From Diphasiastrum complanatum (Eukaryota; Streptophyta; Lycopodiopsida; Lycopodiales; Lycopodiaceae), in assembly GCA_029204225.1 (NCBI GenBank), contig CM055095.1:12920530-12984529 (forward strand): a DNA stretch of 64,000 bases. Direction: 5' to 3'. Position numbers and translations under genes: made by a program. Each line of letters starts with the position of its first letter. The first letter of the stretch is position 1. The notes under the pieces were generated by a model, which did no database searches, was not told the origin of the DNA, and saw nothing but the letters and a program-made list of their open reading frames with translations. This document shows, one piece after another, positions 48,108 through 59,299 of the stretch.

Positions 48108-49013
48108 ATGAAACTTCAATATGCGGCATGTTATTTTCCTCCAGAGTCTTCATCTTTTGCTGAGGGCCTTGGTTCACCCTACCTTAATCTCTCAGTCAGA
48201 TTCGCAAAGCGGGGACATATTTTCCTCACTGCGGATTATTATGCCAGGACATCCTCGCAACATTCAAAGTTTCACGACACAACCGACCAGCTCCACGTTC
48301 ATGCCCTTGATAGTGATGGGATGGGAGTTACCAGGATTTCCGAGGATAGTTTAGGGCCTATCAACCCATATGGTGAGTACTTATTACAGTTTGGTGAGGC
48401 CCATGAGATTAGCCATTTAAAATGGCCTAGCTTGTTGGTCGAATTCAGGCAGATATACTTGTCATCCTCACAACGGCCGTTGTTGTCTCTGGCTTCTCAT
48501 CATCCTAGTGCATAGCATCATCCACCCTATTCACAAAAATGGTGATCTCATGATTCCTAGTACCTATCGTACTATCATGATTGGGCATGTTCTCGCAAAG
48601 CTATATGGTACCATACTTCAGTCCGTGATGAGTTCAGAGGCGGAATCCAGGAGATTACATGCTTTGGGCGAGCCAAGCAAGATTCCGAGCCCATTATTCT
48701 ACCATTGATCATATCTTCACTCTCCGAGCTTTGATTGAGGAAGCCAAGCACAAAAAAGAGAAGGTTTATTGTTGTTTTCTGGACTTGGAGGTCTCTTCAT
48801 ACACTTACTTGGGGATATTTTTCTCTGGTCCTACATTCAACATGCAAACAGGCAACTACCACTCGAGTTGGGACATGCCTCCCTTGTTCAGCTAGAGCGG
48901 TTTTGCTTCCAAAAGTGGATGCTCGAAGTAAGTGGACTCACACTGTATTGCACTATGGTGCGAGATATGTTCATACTTCGACGAGATCTGTCAGACAACT
49001 CAACATAGTCATC
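48108..49013 (+). pseudogene. LINE fragment: endonuclease and RT pieces
   Basis: 48108-48515 encodes the middle of a LINE endonuclease (AACYFPPESSSF near the start, GPINPYGEYLLQFG near the end). It jumps at about 48510 to an RT start (HPIHKNGDLMIPSTYRTIMI, GHVLAKLYGTILQS, STIDHIFTLRALIEEA), and at about 48790 to a late region (YLGIFFSGPTFNMQ, LERFCFQ). Two internal deletions and a frameshift are present. The right edge abuts gypsy G. A related copy lies at 62486-63648. Confidence 0.8.
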
Positions 49014-49253
49014 TTAGCCTTCAGGAGATTTACTAGGCCTAACATGGCCCATCTTAAGGTAATTTTGCAGTTGCCTATAAACCTCATCCTGTAAGGATAC
49101 AACGATACAGGAGCTCCCAGGAATTAGTTTAATACCATGGTCAACACCCCTAGAGGGGTGAGGAAGCTGCTCAAGAAACACGTCGTTAAATTCCTGTCTA
49201 AGTTTCCTAAAGATTTCACCTTCTAGTGAATTTGTTGGAATGTAAATAGAATT
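49014..49253 (-). pseudogene. gypsy G, protease-RT linker (3' piece)
   Basis: The minus strand encodes IYIPTNSLEGEIFRKLRQEF, VDHGIKLIPG and YLKMGHVRPSKSPEG, the segment just before the RT palm, matching gypsy A ([25 protein letters not shown]). Its frame joins the end of the gag-protease part at 59300 once copia H is removed. Everything after SPEG is lost at 49014. Confidence 0.8.
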
Positions 49254-49704
49254 GCTTACATTACCATTGGTTACTTTGACCCAAAAGGTCAAGAGTTGTG
49301 TAGCCATGTTTTATTTATCTCCATTAGGCCTACTAAACTTAGAGTTAGCTAAGTTAGTATGTTCTTAACTTAGTAGAGACTCGTGGGTCCACTAGGCCTA
49401 ATTGTGACTATATGTACCCCAACTTGACATTTGGAGGTACCTTATTCTTTTTATGTAACTTATAGAAGTTAGATAGTCATGAAGTTGGATAGTCATGAAG
49501 GGAGAAGTTAGATAGTTATTTTGGAAGACTATGTATATGTGTGCATGTCCTTTGTATTAAACATTTGTAAGCATCATTACTATTCTCCTTGGCTGTCCAC
49601 GAGTTTCTACAAGAGGGTTACCAGCCATCTCTCTCTTTCTTTTCAGAATGCTTTGTGCGATTGAATAGTTAAGATCTTGGATCCTTAGGCTTCTATTTCC
49701 TACA
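49254..49704 (+). repeat. 5' LTR of copia H
   Basis: It matches 58853-59299 from ggttactttgacccaaaagg to ggcttctatttccta. The first 15 or so bases differ between the two LTRs. It ends TTCCTACA directly before the primer site. Short tagatagtcatgaagt units are repeated in its middle. Confidence 0.85.
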
Positions 49705-49717
49705 TGGTATCAGAGCC
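49705..49717 (+). other. primer binding site of copia H
   Basis: tggtatcagagcc is the classic plant initiator Met tRNA site of copia elements and lies directly after the LTR. Confidence 0.9.
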
Positions 49718-50440
49718 ACTAGGTGTTCAGATTGCTTATAGGAGGGCGCCCTACATGGTAGCAGAAAATCAGCAAGGGGCTGATTTTTGCGAGTGAAGAA
49801 TCTGTTTGTATTCTAATAGCTTTTTTGCAAGAAAAAGGAGGGCACCTCCACTATTTTGAGGGCTTGCCATAGGGTGCCCATGCTCAAGCCATTTTCATGT
49901 GTTTTTTAATCAAATACATGCTGAAATTTTCAGAACCACTTCTTTGTAGGAGGGCGCCCATCTACAAAAGAAGATACATGTGTTTTTGACACATTTCTTG
50001 TTGAAATTTTCTTGTTGGTTAGCTTGCAGGAGGGTGCTACCATCTGCCCTATAAGTGCATGTAGTGTGCACTCATTTTCGGCCACAAATCTGGTTTTAGT
50101 GTTGGCTTCATTCGAAGTCTACGTATTTGTGAGCATTCTTTTTTTGTGCAGAATTCAGCCACCTATTTCATTATTCTTTGAGCAAATTGCATGTGGAGTA
50201 TTGCAATCAATTGTGCTCATATTTTCAGCTTTATGGTTGTTGCCCATTGTTACAGCTTTTACTCCATGTCCCGGTTGTTTACTGTTTTTACTTATAGATG
50301 TACTTCTTGTAAATACAGAAATGGCTAAGTCACCGGCCTGTGGTGACCTTTGTAATAGAAATGTAAATAAAGTTGTTAATGATGTTTCTGAGCCTCAGAG
50401 TCGCATGTTGCTTGGGTATAGGGTACTAGGTCATTAATTC
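49718..50440 (+). other. leader of copia H
   Basis: This carries four copies of a ggagggygcc word and a 141-codon frame (50012-50437) that is hydrophobic and resembles nothing I know. A short frame from ATG 50322 (MAKSPACGD) may be the start of the H gag, cut by fragment I. Confidence 0.5.
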
Positions 50441-51914
50441 GGAGTGGATGGACTGACCTCCTAAAAAGTAGAAGAGTTGACTAGTCAACATGACACATGT
50501 CATATGCCTCACTGGGACACTTGTTCCAATGAATGAGTGACACATGTCAGGGTTGACCAGTCAAACATGACACGTGTCACATGCCCACTAGGACATTTGG
50601 TCCAATGGATGAATGACACATGTCAGCCTACTCACTTGCCTATGTGTCAAGGTATTGCCAAGTGGCAAGTGTCGACTGTGCATGGAGTTGGCCATGTGTC
50701 GAGATTTAGGAAGGGTCAGGGTTAAGGGGTGCTTGAGGATTTTGGATAGGTGAGCCTAGAGAGAGGCATTCCTCATCATAATCTATGCAGCAAAGGCTGG
50801 GAGGAGACAAGGCAGCCAGCTCCATCTTGTGTTAGAAGTAATTTGATGCTTGTATGTGCAGGAAATTAGCAAGGTTTGAAGAGAAGATCAGAGAGAAAGT
50901 CTGACATTTGGTATCAAAGCAAGGGTTTGCAAGTTTTGGAAGCTTGGGACAGCAAAAAACAAAAACGTTCTAGAGAGAGAAAGGGGAGTTTTTTGCTCAT
51001 AACTTTTGATTGAGAGCTCAGATGGCTATGGGATCTGTTGCAAACTGTTCCTATTGCCAAGGCACAATAGATTAGTCACAGAAACCAACCCCAGCAGCGA
51101 GATTCAAGCGATTTTGAGAATTTTCTTGTAGCTGGTGGGCACTGGCTGAAGAGTTTTTTCTTCGTAACTTTCCGCTCGATTCTTGGATCATCCTCCAAAT
51201 TTTGGGAGTCTTCTAGGCAGACCTTAAGAGCTGTTGTATGCAATTTACAGCAAAGAAAACGGAGTCCTATGGTGTTTTTTCAAAATTTGGTTCTCATACA
51301 TAGGTGCAAAACCAGCTGAGAAGAAATTGCTTGATAATTGGGCAATCCTAGCCTAAACCAGACTGTTAAGGGTTCATTGGAAAGCCAGAAGGAGGACGAC
51401 CTACTACAAATTGACCGCTCAAAAAAGTCCAAGTCACGGAAAAGTTATAGCAATCCAAAGTTGGTCTGATTTTTGGGCCAGTTTGAGAGTTGTAAACTCA
51501 TTTTTGCCAGTAATTTCGACTTCTTAACAAGTGGACAGCCCTCAACATTGCAAATATGGATCCATTAGGAAGTGCAAGCACAGAAATCTTGAGAATCCAA
51601 GAAGTGGCAGCCAAGGTGGATGCCATGGAGGTGATTTTACAACAAATTCTCGACCAACGAAAGTCGGCTAAATCTCCACAGGAACTGAAAGGGTTAGTGG
51701 AACGGCTATGGTAGCCGTTGAGCCTGTGACAGTTGAGAAAGAAGCCGAACAACCATCAAAGATACGGAAATTGCCCACAATTAAAGATTTGAAACCGCCA
51801 AAATACACAGGAGCAGTTGCAGTACGCAACACCGATACAGTCGAGAATTGGATTCAGAAGTGGGAAAAGGCTTTTCAGATGTGTGGTATTGATGACGATG
51901 AACCCTCAAGATGA
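50440..51914 (+). mobile_element. gypsy fragment I inside copia H: LTR, PBS, gag
   Basis: A primer site tggtatcaaagc at 50909-50920 marks the end of an LTR that contains two tandem 75-bp units (50476-50550, 50552-50626) with palindromes tgacacatgtca and gttgactagtcaac. A leader leads to ATG 51556 (MDPLGSASTEILRIQEVAAK, coiled-coil-like) and a gypsy gag start (PPKYTGAVAVRNTDTVENWI). The fragment stops at about 51914, where copia coding resumes. It has one frameshift near 51710. No 3' part or target duplication was found. Confidence 0.65.
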
Positions 51915-53141
51915 GATTTCTACCACTTCACCTCTTGCTGGTTTTTCAGCCAAAAAGAATGTCTAATCAAAGACCCAAAGAGATCTCTCATGATCATTGC
52001 TTCGGGAACATTGTGTGGTGGATTATTTCTTATGGATACCTATGAGCGAAGGGCTTCATCCTTTTGTCTTGTTGCATCAAGTTCACATTCTTTGGAGTTG
52101 GCTGAATTATGGCATGCTAGGTTTGGACATCTCAACTTTGCTAGCTTGAAGATGTTGAAGAGATTCAATATGGTGCAAGACATTCCTAATATTGAGCATC
52201 CCGAAGGACATGTATGCAACTTGGAAAATTTCAAAGGCAAGCTTTTCCAGTTGATGGAACTATTCGAGTTGGTGGCAAGTTTGATTTGGTTCATAGTGAT
52301 GTGTGTGGTCCAATGAGGACTGAACCTATTGGAAGGTGTAAGTACTTTGTTACTTTTATTGATGACCTTTCTAGATTTACATGGATTTATCCTATGAAGG
52401 TGAAATCTTAAGTATTTCAACGCTTTAAGGATTTTCTAGCAATGATAGAAAATCAATTTGGGCACTCTTTGAAGATCCTACGCACCGATCGAGGAGGGGA
52501 ATATATCAAGAACACGTTCGGTGCTGATCTTCGAAGCAAAGGTATCCAACATCAAAATACACCTCATCAAAATGGTGTTGCTGAAAGGAAGAATCGCACT
52601 ATTATGGAGATGGCTCGATGCATGCTTAAAGCAAAGGGCCTACCTCATAAGTTTTGGGCGAAAGCGGTCATAACGGCAACATACATTAGCAATCGATGTC
52701 CTACTAAAGCCTTGAAGGTATTGACTCCATATGAAGTCTGGTATGGTAAGAAGCCCAAGGTTTCTCACTTTCGCATCTTTGGTTGCATGGCTTATTCTTT
52801 CACTCCCGATAAGCTTCGATCCAAACTTGATGATAAAGTGCATCTTTGTTGGCTATAGTAGTGAAAGCAAGGGCTATAGGTTGTTCAATTTGGATACTAA
52901 CAAGATCATAGTGAGTCGTGATGTTCATTTTGATGAAAAGACCTTCTATGATGTTGCGCCCACTCATGTTATGAAAGGGGACTGCCCCCATGATGCATAT
53001 GTTGAAGTATTTCCAGATTTGGTGTCGCCATCTAATCATAAAGAGGAGGGACTGCCATCTACTTCTAGTGGGCAGCCCACTGCTTCTTCAAGTTTGCAGC
53101 CCATAGTTCATCAAGAAGAACCTATTTCTGGTGAAGAGCAG
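51915..53141 (+). pseudogene. copia H pre-integrase and integrase
   Basis: Pre-integrase: LAELWHARFGHLNFASLK near 52095, with the downstream cysteine pair partly lost to a frameshift. Integrase core: HSDVCGPM, FIDDLSRFTW, RTDRGGEYI and HQNGVAERKNRTI give the D, D and E positions in intact form. The downstream domain follows with KCIFVGYSSESKGYRLFN and a Ser/Gln-rich linker. Frame changes occur near 52215, 52411 and 52855. Coding stops at 53141 at insertion J and continues at 57914. Confidence 0.9.
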
Positions 53142-53310
53142 TATAAAGTCCAAAATCCAGGGATCCTATTCTAAGCATGCCAATCACAAGCAACACAAGG
53201 GAACCTGATGGTGGACAAACCAACCGAACCAATCTAGATCGAACGGATCTAGCCCCCAAGCTATGGATCAATCATTCAAAGAGGAAAGAGGCATCACACC
53301 AGCAGCATCC
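53142..53310 (-). repeat. left LTR of J, U3 part missing
   Basis: It is about 98% identical to 57431-57599 and stops at gcagcatcc. The first about 314 bp of the LTR are absent and replaced by about 25 unrelated bases next to the purine tract. Confidence 0.85.
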
Positions 53311-53348
53311 ATCGAGATTCTCAAAAAATACCCAATCCCCCACTTGGA

Positions 53349-56300
53349 AGTCTCTCGGTGATCTTTTCAGACTTGCATAATGTCGATCCCCATCTTGGGT
53401 ACACTAGACATTCTCACGTGCAATTCGTAGCATTTCCTACATATCATGTAGGAAATCCGCTACTTTCTGAAACTAGAACACCCGAGTCTCTACCGCAATG
53501 GGTGACATAGGTTTAAAACTATATGTAAGCACGCACGAGCTATAGCCGGTAGCCAAATGCTTACTATATCCCAATCTCCATCAAGGTGACTACCTCTCCG
53601 AGGAGAAAATTTGAATAGATATCGTAACTGATCTTCTGATCTTGTAGGTAATCCTTCTTTTAATTTATCAAGTATAACTAGAATCTAAACTATGATTCGT
53701 CAATCATAATTAATCGGATTCTTGTCCTTTAAAAAAAGAAGGTTACTACCAATGATTAGAAGAACTTTAAGTTCAAAGTCATCTCTAGTTTAGCAAATAC
53801 GGCCGACCAAAAGTGACCAGTGAACTTTGAATCGCAAATGTTCATAATGCCACTTTGGTAATCTGTAAAGCCAAAACAGATACTCTAATAATTACTTGGT
53901 CTTTACCCAAATGAACATAGTCGATTTGGTAAGATGGCCAGTCATTACCAAAATTCCACTATCTTGTTTATTCTTCCAGGGTAATTTGCCATGAACACAA
54001 TCCTCTCCTATGGATTAGTTATTCCCTAGAATCTGAGTTATGATTCACCAATCTCAACTCTCCAGATTCTCGAGACCAAACCATATCATAAGAGTACATC
54101 ATGAAAGTGCATTACAATCATTAAAAGACGCATGAGTTGTTCCTGAAAGTCCTTTCCATCTGGAAAGTTTCAGACTTTTCCAACTCACATACGGTGCCAA
54201 TATAAGGATTGTAATCTAAAAAACGCCCTTACTTTAGACATGGCATAAACTGTCATTCCAAAGTTAGGGTCTCAATCTAGAATACATCTAGATTTTCTTC
54301 TTAAGTTCTAATCTAGAATAACTTAAGATTTACCGGAACCTCATTACGTGAAGTTCTAACTTTTGGCAACCCACAACTATCCAACTCTCCTGAGTTTTCC
54401 GGGATAGCATTTCATCAATTCCAAACGGGAAAAGATAAGCCAAAAAGTCCTCGTGTATTCTATGCACACACATCTGTAAACGAATCGAAAATGACTCATA
54501 GACGCTGTGACTTATAAGCAATACATCTCAACAATAATATCCTTGATTAAGATTATATTGTTGATTTCCAACAACTAACTCAGAAGTAGCACTTCTGACA
54601 CGGTTAGTTGTATCGGTTTTAGAAAATATTTAAATGTCTCGGTGTGGTACCAAAACACCACATTTAATCTGATTCTAAATCAACCCAAGGTCAATAAGCA
54701 ATTCTCAATGAGAAATTACTATAACCCAGCGAGAAATTGTTTCAAACACAATTCTCATCAATATGCCTATGTACCAACAACTAGTTTATGCATGCAAATA
54801 AACTTAGTTCATGGAATACTTTGTAGATCCACAGGATTAGAAGTTTGTACAAAAGGTTTTAATGATCCCACAAAGATTCACTACATAGCATATCTCTACA
54901 GATAACTCCTGATCTGTACACCACTTTCATAACCGAGAATCCTGTAACTTGGTTATCATCTAAGAGAGAATATTTCTCAAAGATTGCTATTTCACATCCA
55001 AAATCTCAACCGGAGATTATCTTAAAAGAATATATTGTTAGCATGAATTTCTTCCCTTGCATCAACCCACGGATCTCAGTCCATACTAAGATCAAGTTGA
55101 CTATTTTCCAGCAAGGAACAATTTTGAACAAACCTCCCATCATGCAATAGAATTCCAAGTTCTGACACAAATCAATCGGACTTGTTATCAGCTACTTTTC
55201 TACCGCAAGAGTACTTTCTAAAATTTTCCCTTTAAATTTTCAAATCTGATATCTACTATAATCCATAAAGGATTTCTGTAATATCTAAATATCCTATCGT
55301 TTCTGATTCATAAAACAGGTCCATCATTGATATAACAGATTCCTCCTTGAATCTTTGACCGATGTTTCTCCTTGATAATTCTCTTTTCTTCCTACTTCTC
55401 CCCCTTTTTAACAGGAAACGCACAAGTTTCTAAGGGGTGCAAATCATTTGAGATTTGCCCAGGAGAAGAGTCTAAGAAGAGATCTGAGAAAATCTTGAAA
55501 GCCAAAAGAAGTGTTGCATCATTGTAAGTAAATACCAATGATGTCCCAACACAATGACTTTAACAAAAGATCTTGATTATTACCAAGCTTGAGAATTGAC
55601 CCGTAAATCAGAAAAGGATTACTTGAAGATTCAAGTAGAGAAAACAAATTTAGAAAACGGTTTCATTAATCATTTCTGTGACATCGTCCATGGAATCACA
55701 AAAAAGCGGGTTAATTCATGTGTTAAGAAATTCACCAATATATCTTTTATAAAGAAATAGCTTGGCGGGTTTCCGGTTTTGTAAATTTGAGATATCCAAA
55801 AAGGGGTCATGAACAATATCTCAAATTTCCTGATAAAGCACTTGCCCAAAAAACATAATTTTAATGGACAATATTATGCTTATAAAATTTATACCAATGA
55901 TTTTGCAAAACGCATCCATGCAACAAATATACGGAAAAAATGAAGGTATGCATCCCGAAACTATTTAACTTCGCTACACAAGCCATTACAATTCATCAAA
56001 CACATTAACTTCATTTGCATTTCCGTAGTCCAAAAGTGACTAAAATGCATATGGACAAACAAAAATCGGAATGGAAAAAGCCCATAGAAAAAAACTTGGC
56101 GATCCTGAGCCCCCCCCCAACCATGCAACTTACTCAAGAAAACCACCTTCCTTCCTCACCACGAGTTTCCCTCCAACTCGGGTCTCAACCCCAAAATCCG
56201 AGTCTCAAAATCAGAGAGAACCACCGCGCCAGAAGCCCGAGAGAGAGAGAGCGAGAGAGAGAGGTACCGTGGCAGTGAGGAGGGATGGAGTCGCTCCATC

Positions 56301-57416
56301 CCTCCACCATTTCCCCTACCATCACTTGCACGTTAAGCAGAAGGAAGGGCGCTCTACAGCATGCAGGAGGCACGTGGCACTGGAGGCTGCCCACAGCCGT
56401 TTTCTCCATTGTTTTCTCTGGAAACTATTGTTTGAAGCATATCACATCAACTATCTGCTGTTTTTGCAAATTTCAATTGATAATAGGGCGTCTTTACAAC
56501 TTTTCCAATCCCCTAAAGTCAGAGCCCTGTTTTTTGTAAAAAACAGAAGTTCAACAATGCATTTTCTATGCAAAAGTCTCTTTCAACTACTGTTTTTAAG
56601 AACAAGACAAGCTTTAGGTTGTAGTAAAGTTTGCTTAATCATCAGTTTGTGTTTCACAAATGCATAAGCAAATATTTTTTACAGATTTACAGACACTAGA
56701 TTTCATTATGGCTGGAAAACAGGGTAGATGCTGCCCAAATTTTCCCAAACTCTCAGATTTGCAGATTGTCTTTCCTTAACCACAGGATAGGCATTCATGT
56801 AATCCATACCATTCAAAGAATGGCTTTACTGGCTCACACTTACCTGCAAAACACTATCAATTTGCCAGAAAATACAGCATGAACTTGTAAGCCCAATAGA
56901 AACCTCATGCAAATCCAGTAAAAAGCCACCAATACTCACAACCAGTGATTAGTCTTTTTTGTGCTTCCTTTCCTGCTTTCCACTGATTCAAGCCAAAATT
57001 GGCTCAATAAAAAGCAAAAGATAGACAACAAAACCACCTAAATCATTGTTTAATGAACAAAAAGCCGTAAAAACCAGCATTTCCTCTAATTGAACCCGTT
57101 GCTATCAAAAAAGTGCTCTTAACAAAGTAATCGGCAACACGAAGTGAAATGGAAACCGGAATTTACTTCCTAAAAACCAATATGAAGTGCCTAATAATCG
57201 AACCGATTGTATACCTGGTAGTGCACTTACCACAACCGATTACACTTCAAACAAGGAAATCCACGAGAAGAATAATCCGCACTTTTACCACTTCGTTGCA
57301 TACTCCATTGAATTCTCGAAATAGTGTCGTGATTCCATATCAAACAATGGAAAAATCCCCACACAAATCGAGATTCCTTCTTGAGCACAAATCAATGGCA
57401 AAACGTGCTTAGAATT
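53349..57416 (-). other. internal region of J, no pol seen
   Basis: Only short frames are present. A GC-richer patch at 56090-56410 contains gagagaga runs and a minus-strand frame starting MEKTAVGSLQCHVPP; it could be captured genomic sequence, but I recognise no gene in it. Confidence 0.5.
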
Positions 57417-57429
57417 GGCTCTGATACCA
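57417..57429 (-). other. primer binding site of J
   Basis: The minus strand reads TGGTATCAGAGCC one base inside the LTR end CTTTATA. Confidence 0.85.
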
Positions 57430-57430
57430 A

Positions 57431-57913
57431 TATAAAGTCCAAAATCCAGGGATCCTATTCTAAGCATGCCAATCACAAGCAACACAAGGGAACCTGATGG
57501 TGGACAAACCAACCCAACCAATCTAGATCGAACGGATCTAGCCCCCAAGCTATGGATCAATCATTCAAAGAGGAAAGTGGCATCACACCAGCAGCATCCT
57601 GCCACCGGTCATGCTATCAAGCATACACTAGTGAGAGCCCAATAGGTATACTTATACCCTCCAAGGCCCATGCACCACTAGTAGTGCCCTGTGACACCTC
57701 AGCAGCCTATCTGGGCCACGTCATCCAGTTCCCCAATGACTCACTGATAGACCCATACAAATCCACCATCAAGTGTTTAGGCCTACAACCATTAATTATA
57801 ACCGTGTACACATAAGGGTCCCAATTCCCTTATAGTCACAATTAACTTACGGGTTGTTGGTCTACCGGTCCGTAGCGTGGACATGCTACCCGAGACCAGT
57901 CATGGGCATGACA
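57431..57913 (-). repeat. 5' LTR of J, complete
   Basis: It is 483 bp long and starts TGTCATGCCCATGACTGG on the minus strand. It is collinear with the plus-strand copy at 63649-64000, including the words ggtagaccaacaaccc, ggcctaaac and tattgggctctcactagt. Confidence 0.9.
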
Positions 57914-58455
57914 AGCAGCCTATTGAAGACTTTGGACAGCAAGGTCCAAGTTCGGAACACTTTGGACAGCAAAGTGTTGGCAAAGGTAAGGCTGTTGGAC
58001 AGCCCAAACCAGTCCCTAAATGGCTGTTGCAGACTTTGCAGGACAGCAAAGTGGATCATTTCTATGAAAGGAAGACTCGTGCCTCTACTAAATCAATAGA
58101 ATATGCTGATTTTTCTGTTTTTGCTTTTACTTCTATTGAGGATAGTGCAGTAGAACCTGTTTTTTATGGCAGGCCAAAGGAATGTTGCGAGGATGCGATG
58201 CAAGAGGAATATGACTCACTCATGAAGAACCACATTCCGGTTCTTGCTGATCTTCCACATGGGGCTGGAATCTTCATCTCTCAACAACGATACATTGAGC
58301 AGATGTTGAAGCAATCTTCTTTTTTCAAGTTGCCGCAAGTTGATGGATGTGATGGATGCATTAGTGGAAAGTTTCATGCGAAACCTTTTCAATTTGATGT
58401 TTTGGCAAAGGCTAAAAAATTCGAGCACTCTTTGAAACCGTTTTGTACTAATTGA
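57914..58455 (+). pseudogene. copia H: RT start fused to RT end
   Basis: The linker continues from 53141 and reaches the copia RT start, EDAMQEEYDSLMKN near 58195-58235. The frame then joins directly to GIFISQQRYIEQMLK, which normally lies more than 200 residues later at the RT end. A clean in-frame deletion therefore removed the catalytic core, including the YVDD region. The frame ends at 58455 and is followed by non-coding sequence to the 3' LTR. Confidence 0.85.
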
Positions 58456-58837
58456 GGAGGGAGTCAACATGTGTCAATCAGTACTTTTGTTCAAAGTGTT
58501 AAGAGCGAGCATTTGTTTCGAGAGAATTTTTCATTACTTGAAGAATGAGTTTGGTACTCTTTTTTAACTACTTTTTATTGTCCTTATGGTAAGAAGTTTT
58601 TTCGCATGATGTGGGAGCCTATGATGGATTACAAGTCCATGTTTCGACTTATTGCCGAGTCTCTGTTGGTTCCCTACTTCGGATGGAGCATGCAAATCCT
58701 CACCCTTCGACTTGATGCTTCATTATTACGCATCCTTTTCCTTTTATATGTTGGACATGATTGGGGATGAGATTTTGGGCTTCTATTTTGCAAGAACACA
58801 GTAGTTTTGATAGCTTCACCCCATAAAGAAGCAATAA

Positions 58838-59299
58838 CTCACCAAAGGTTACTTTGACCCAAAAGGTCGAGAGTTGTGTAACCATGGTTTATTTATCTCC
58901 ATTAGGCCTACTAAACTTAGAGTTAGCTAAGTTAGTATGTTCTTAACTTAGTAAAGACTCGTGGGGCCACTAGGCCTAATTGTGACTATATGTACCCCAA
59001 CTTGACTTTTGGAGATACCTTATTCTTTTTATGTAACTTATAGAAGTTAGATAGTCATGAAGTTGGATAGTCATAGAAGTTGGATAGTCATGAAGGGAGA
59101 AGTTAGATAGTTATTTTGGAAGACTATGTATATGTGGGCATCTCCTTTGTATTAAACAATTGTTAGCATCATTACTATTCTCCTTGGCTGTCCACAAGTT
59201 TCTACAAGAGGGTTACCAGCCATCTCTCTCTTTCTTTTCAGAATGCTTTGTGTGATTAAATAGTTAAGATCCTGGATCCTTAGGCTTCTATTTCCTATA
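58838..59299 (+). repeat. 3' LTR of copia H
   Basis: It matches the 5' LTR from 58853 on, with one extra 17-bp gttggatagtcatagaa unit near 59060. It ends TTCCTATA where the 5' copy has TTCCTACA. Confidence 0.85.

Larger units (their letters stand above)
53142..57913 (-). mobile_element. LTR element J inserted in copia H
   Basis: AGCAG flanks both sides (53137-53141 and 57914-57918), a 5-bp target duplication. The right LTR is complete (57913-57431, starting TGTCATGCCCATG on the minus strand) and is followed by a primer site ggctctgatacca read on the plus strand at 57417-57429. The left LTR keeps only its last 169 bp (53310-53142). Between them lie about 4.1 kb with no recognisable gag or pol. 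A purine tract caagtgggggatt reads on the minus strand at about 53336-53348. It looks like a non-autonomous or gutted copia-type element. Confidence 0.8.
49254..59299 (+). mobile_element. copia element H, carrying nested elements I and J
   Basis: The LTRs are at 49254-49704 and about 58838-59299, with a primer site at 49705. The 5-bp flank GAATT (49249-49253 and 59300-59304) is the target duplication; the exact edge is ambiguous by one base. Removing H restores the reading frame of gypsy G across the junction. Inside are a leader, a foreign gypsy fragment I, copia pre-integrase and integrase, insertion J, the RT start and a short RT tail. The central RT and the RNase H are deleted. Confidence 0.85.

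Noticed and set aside
50012-50437. 141-codon hydrophobic frame as a membrane protein gene
   Set aside because: It lies in the leader of copia H, its composition follows T-rich sequence, and no family motif is seen.
56101-56410. GC-rich patch as a first exon of the cysteine-rich gene
   Set aside because: No donor in the right phase follows a peptide resembling the family N-terminus, and the patch lies inside element J, which inserted within copia H.
57877-57913. ATG at 57877 as the start of a protein over 57877-58455
   Set aside because: The first 12 codons are LTR sequence of J; the real frame comes from copia H upstream of the insertion.
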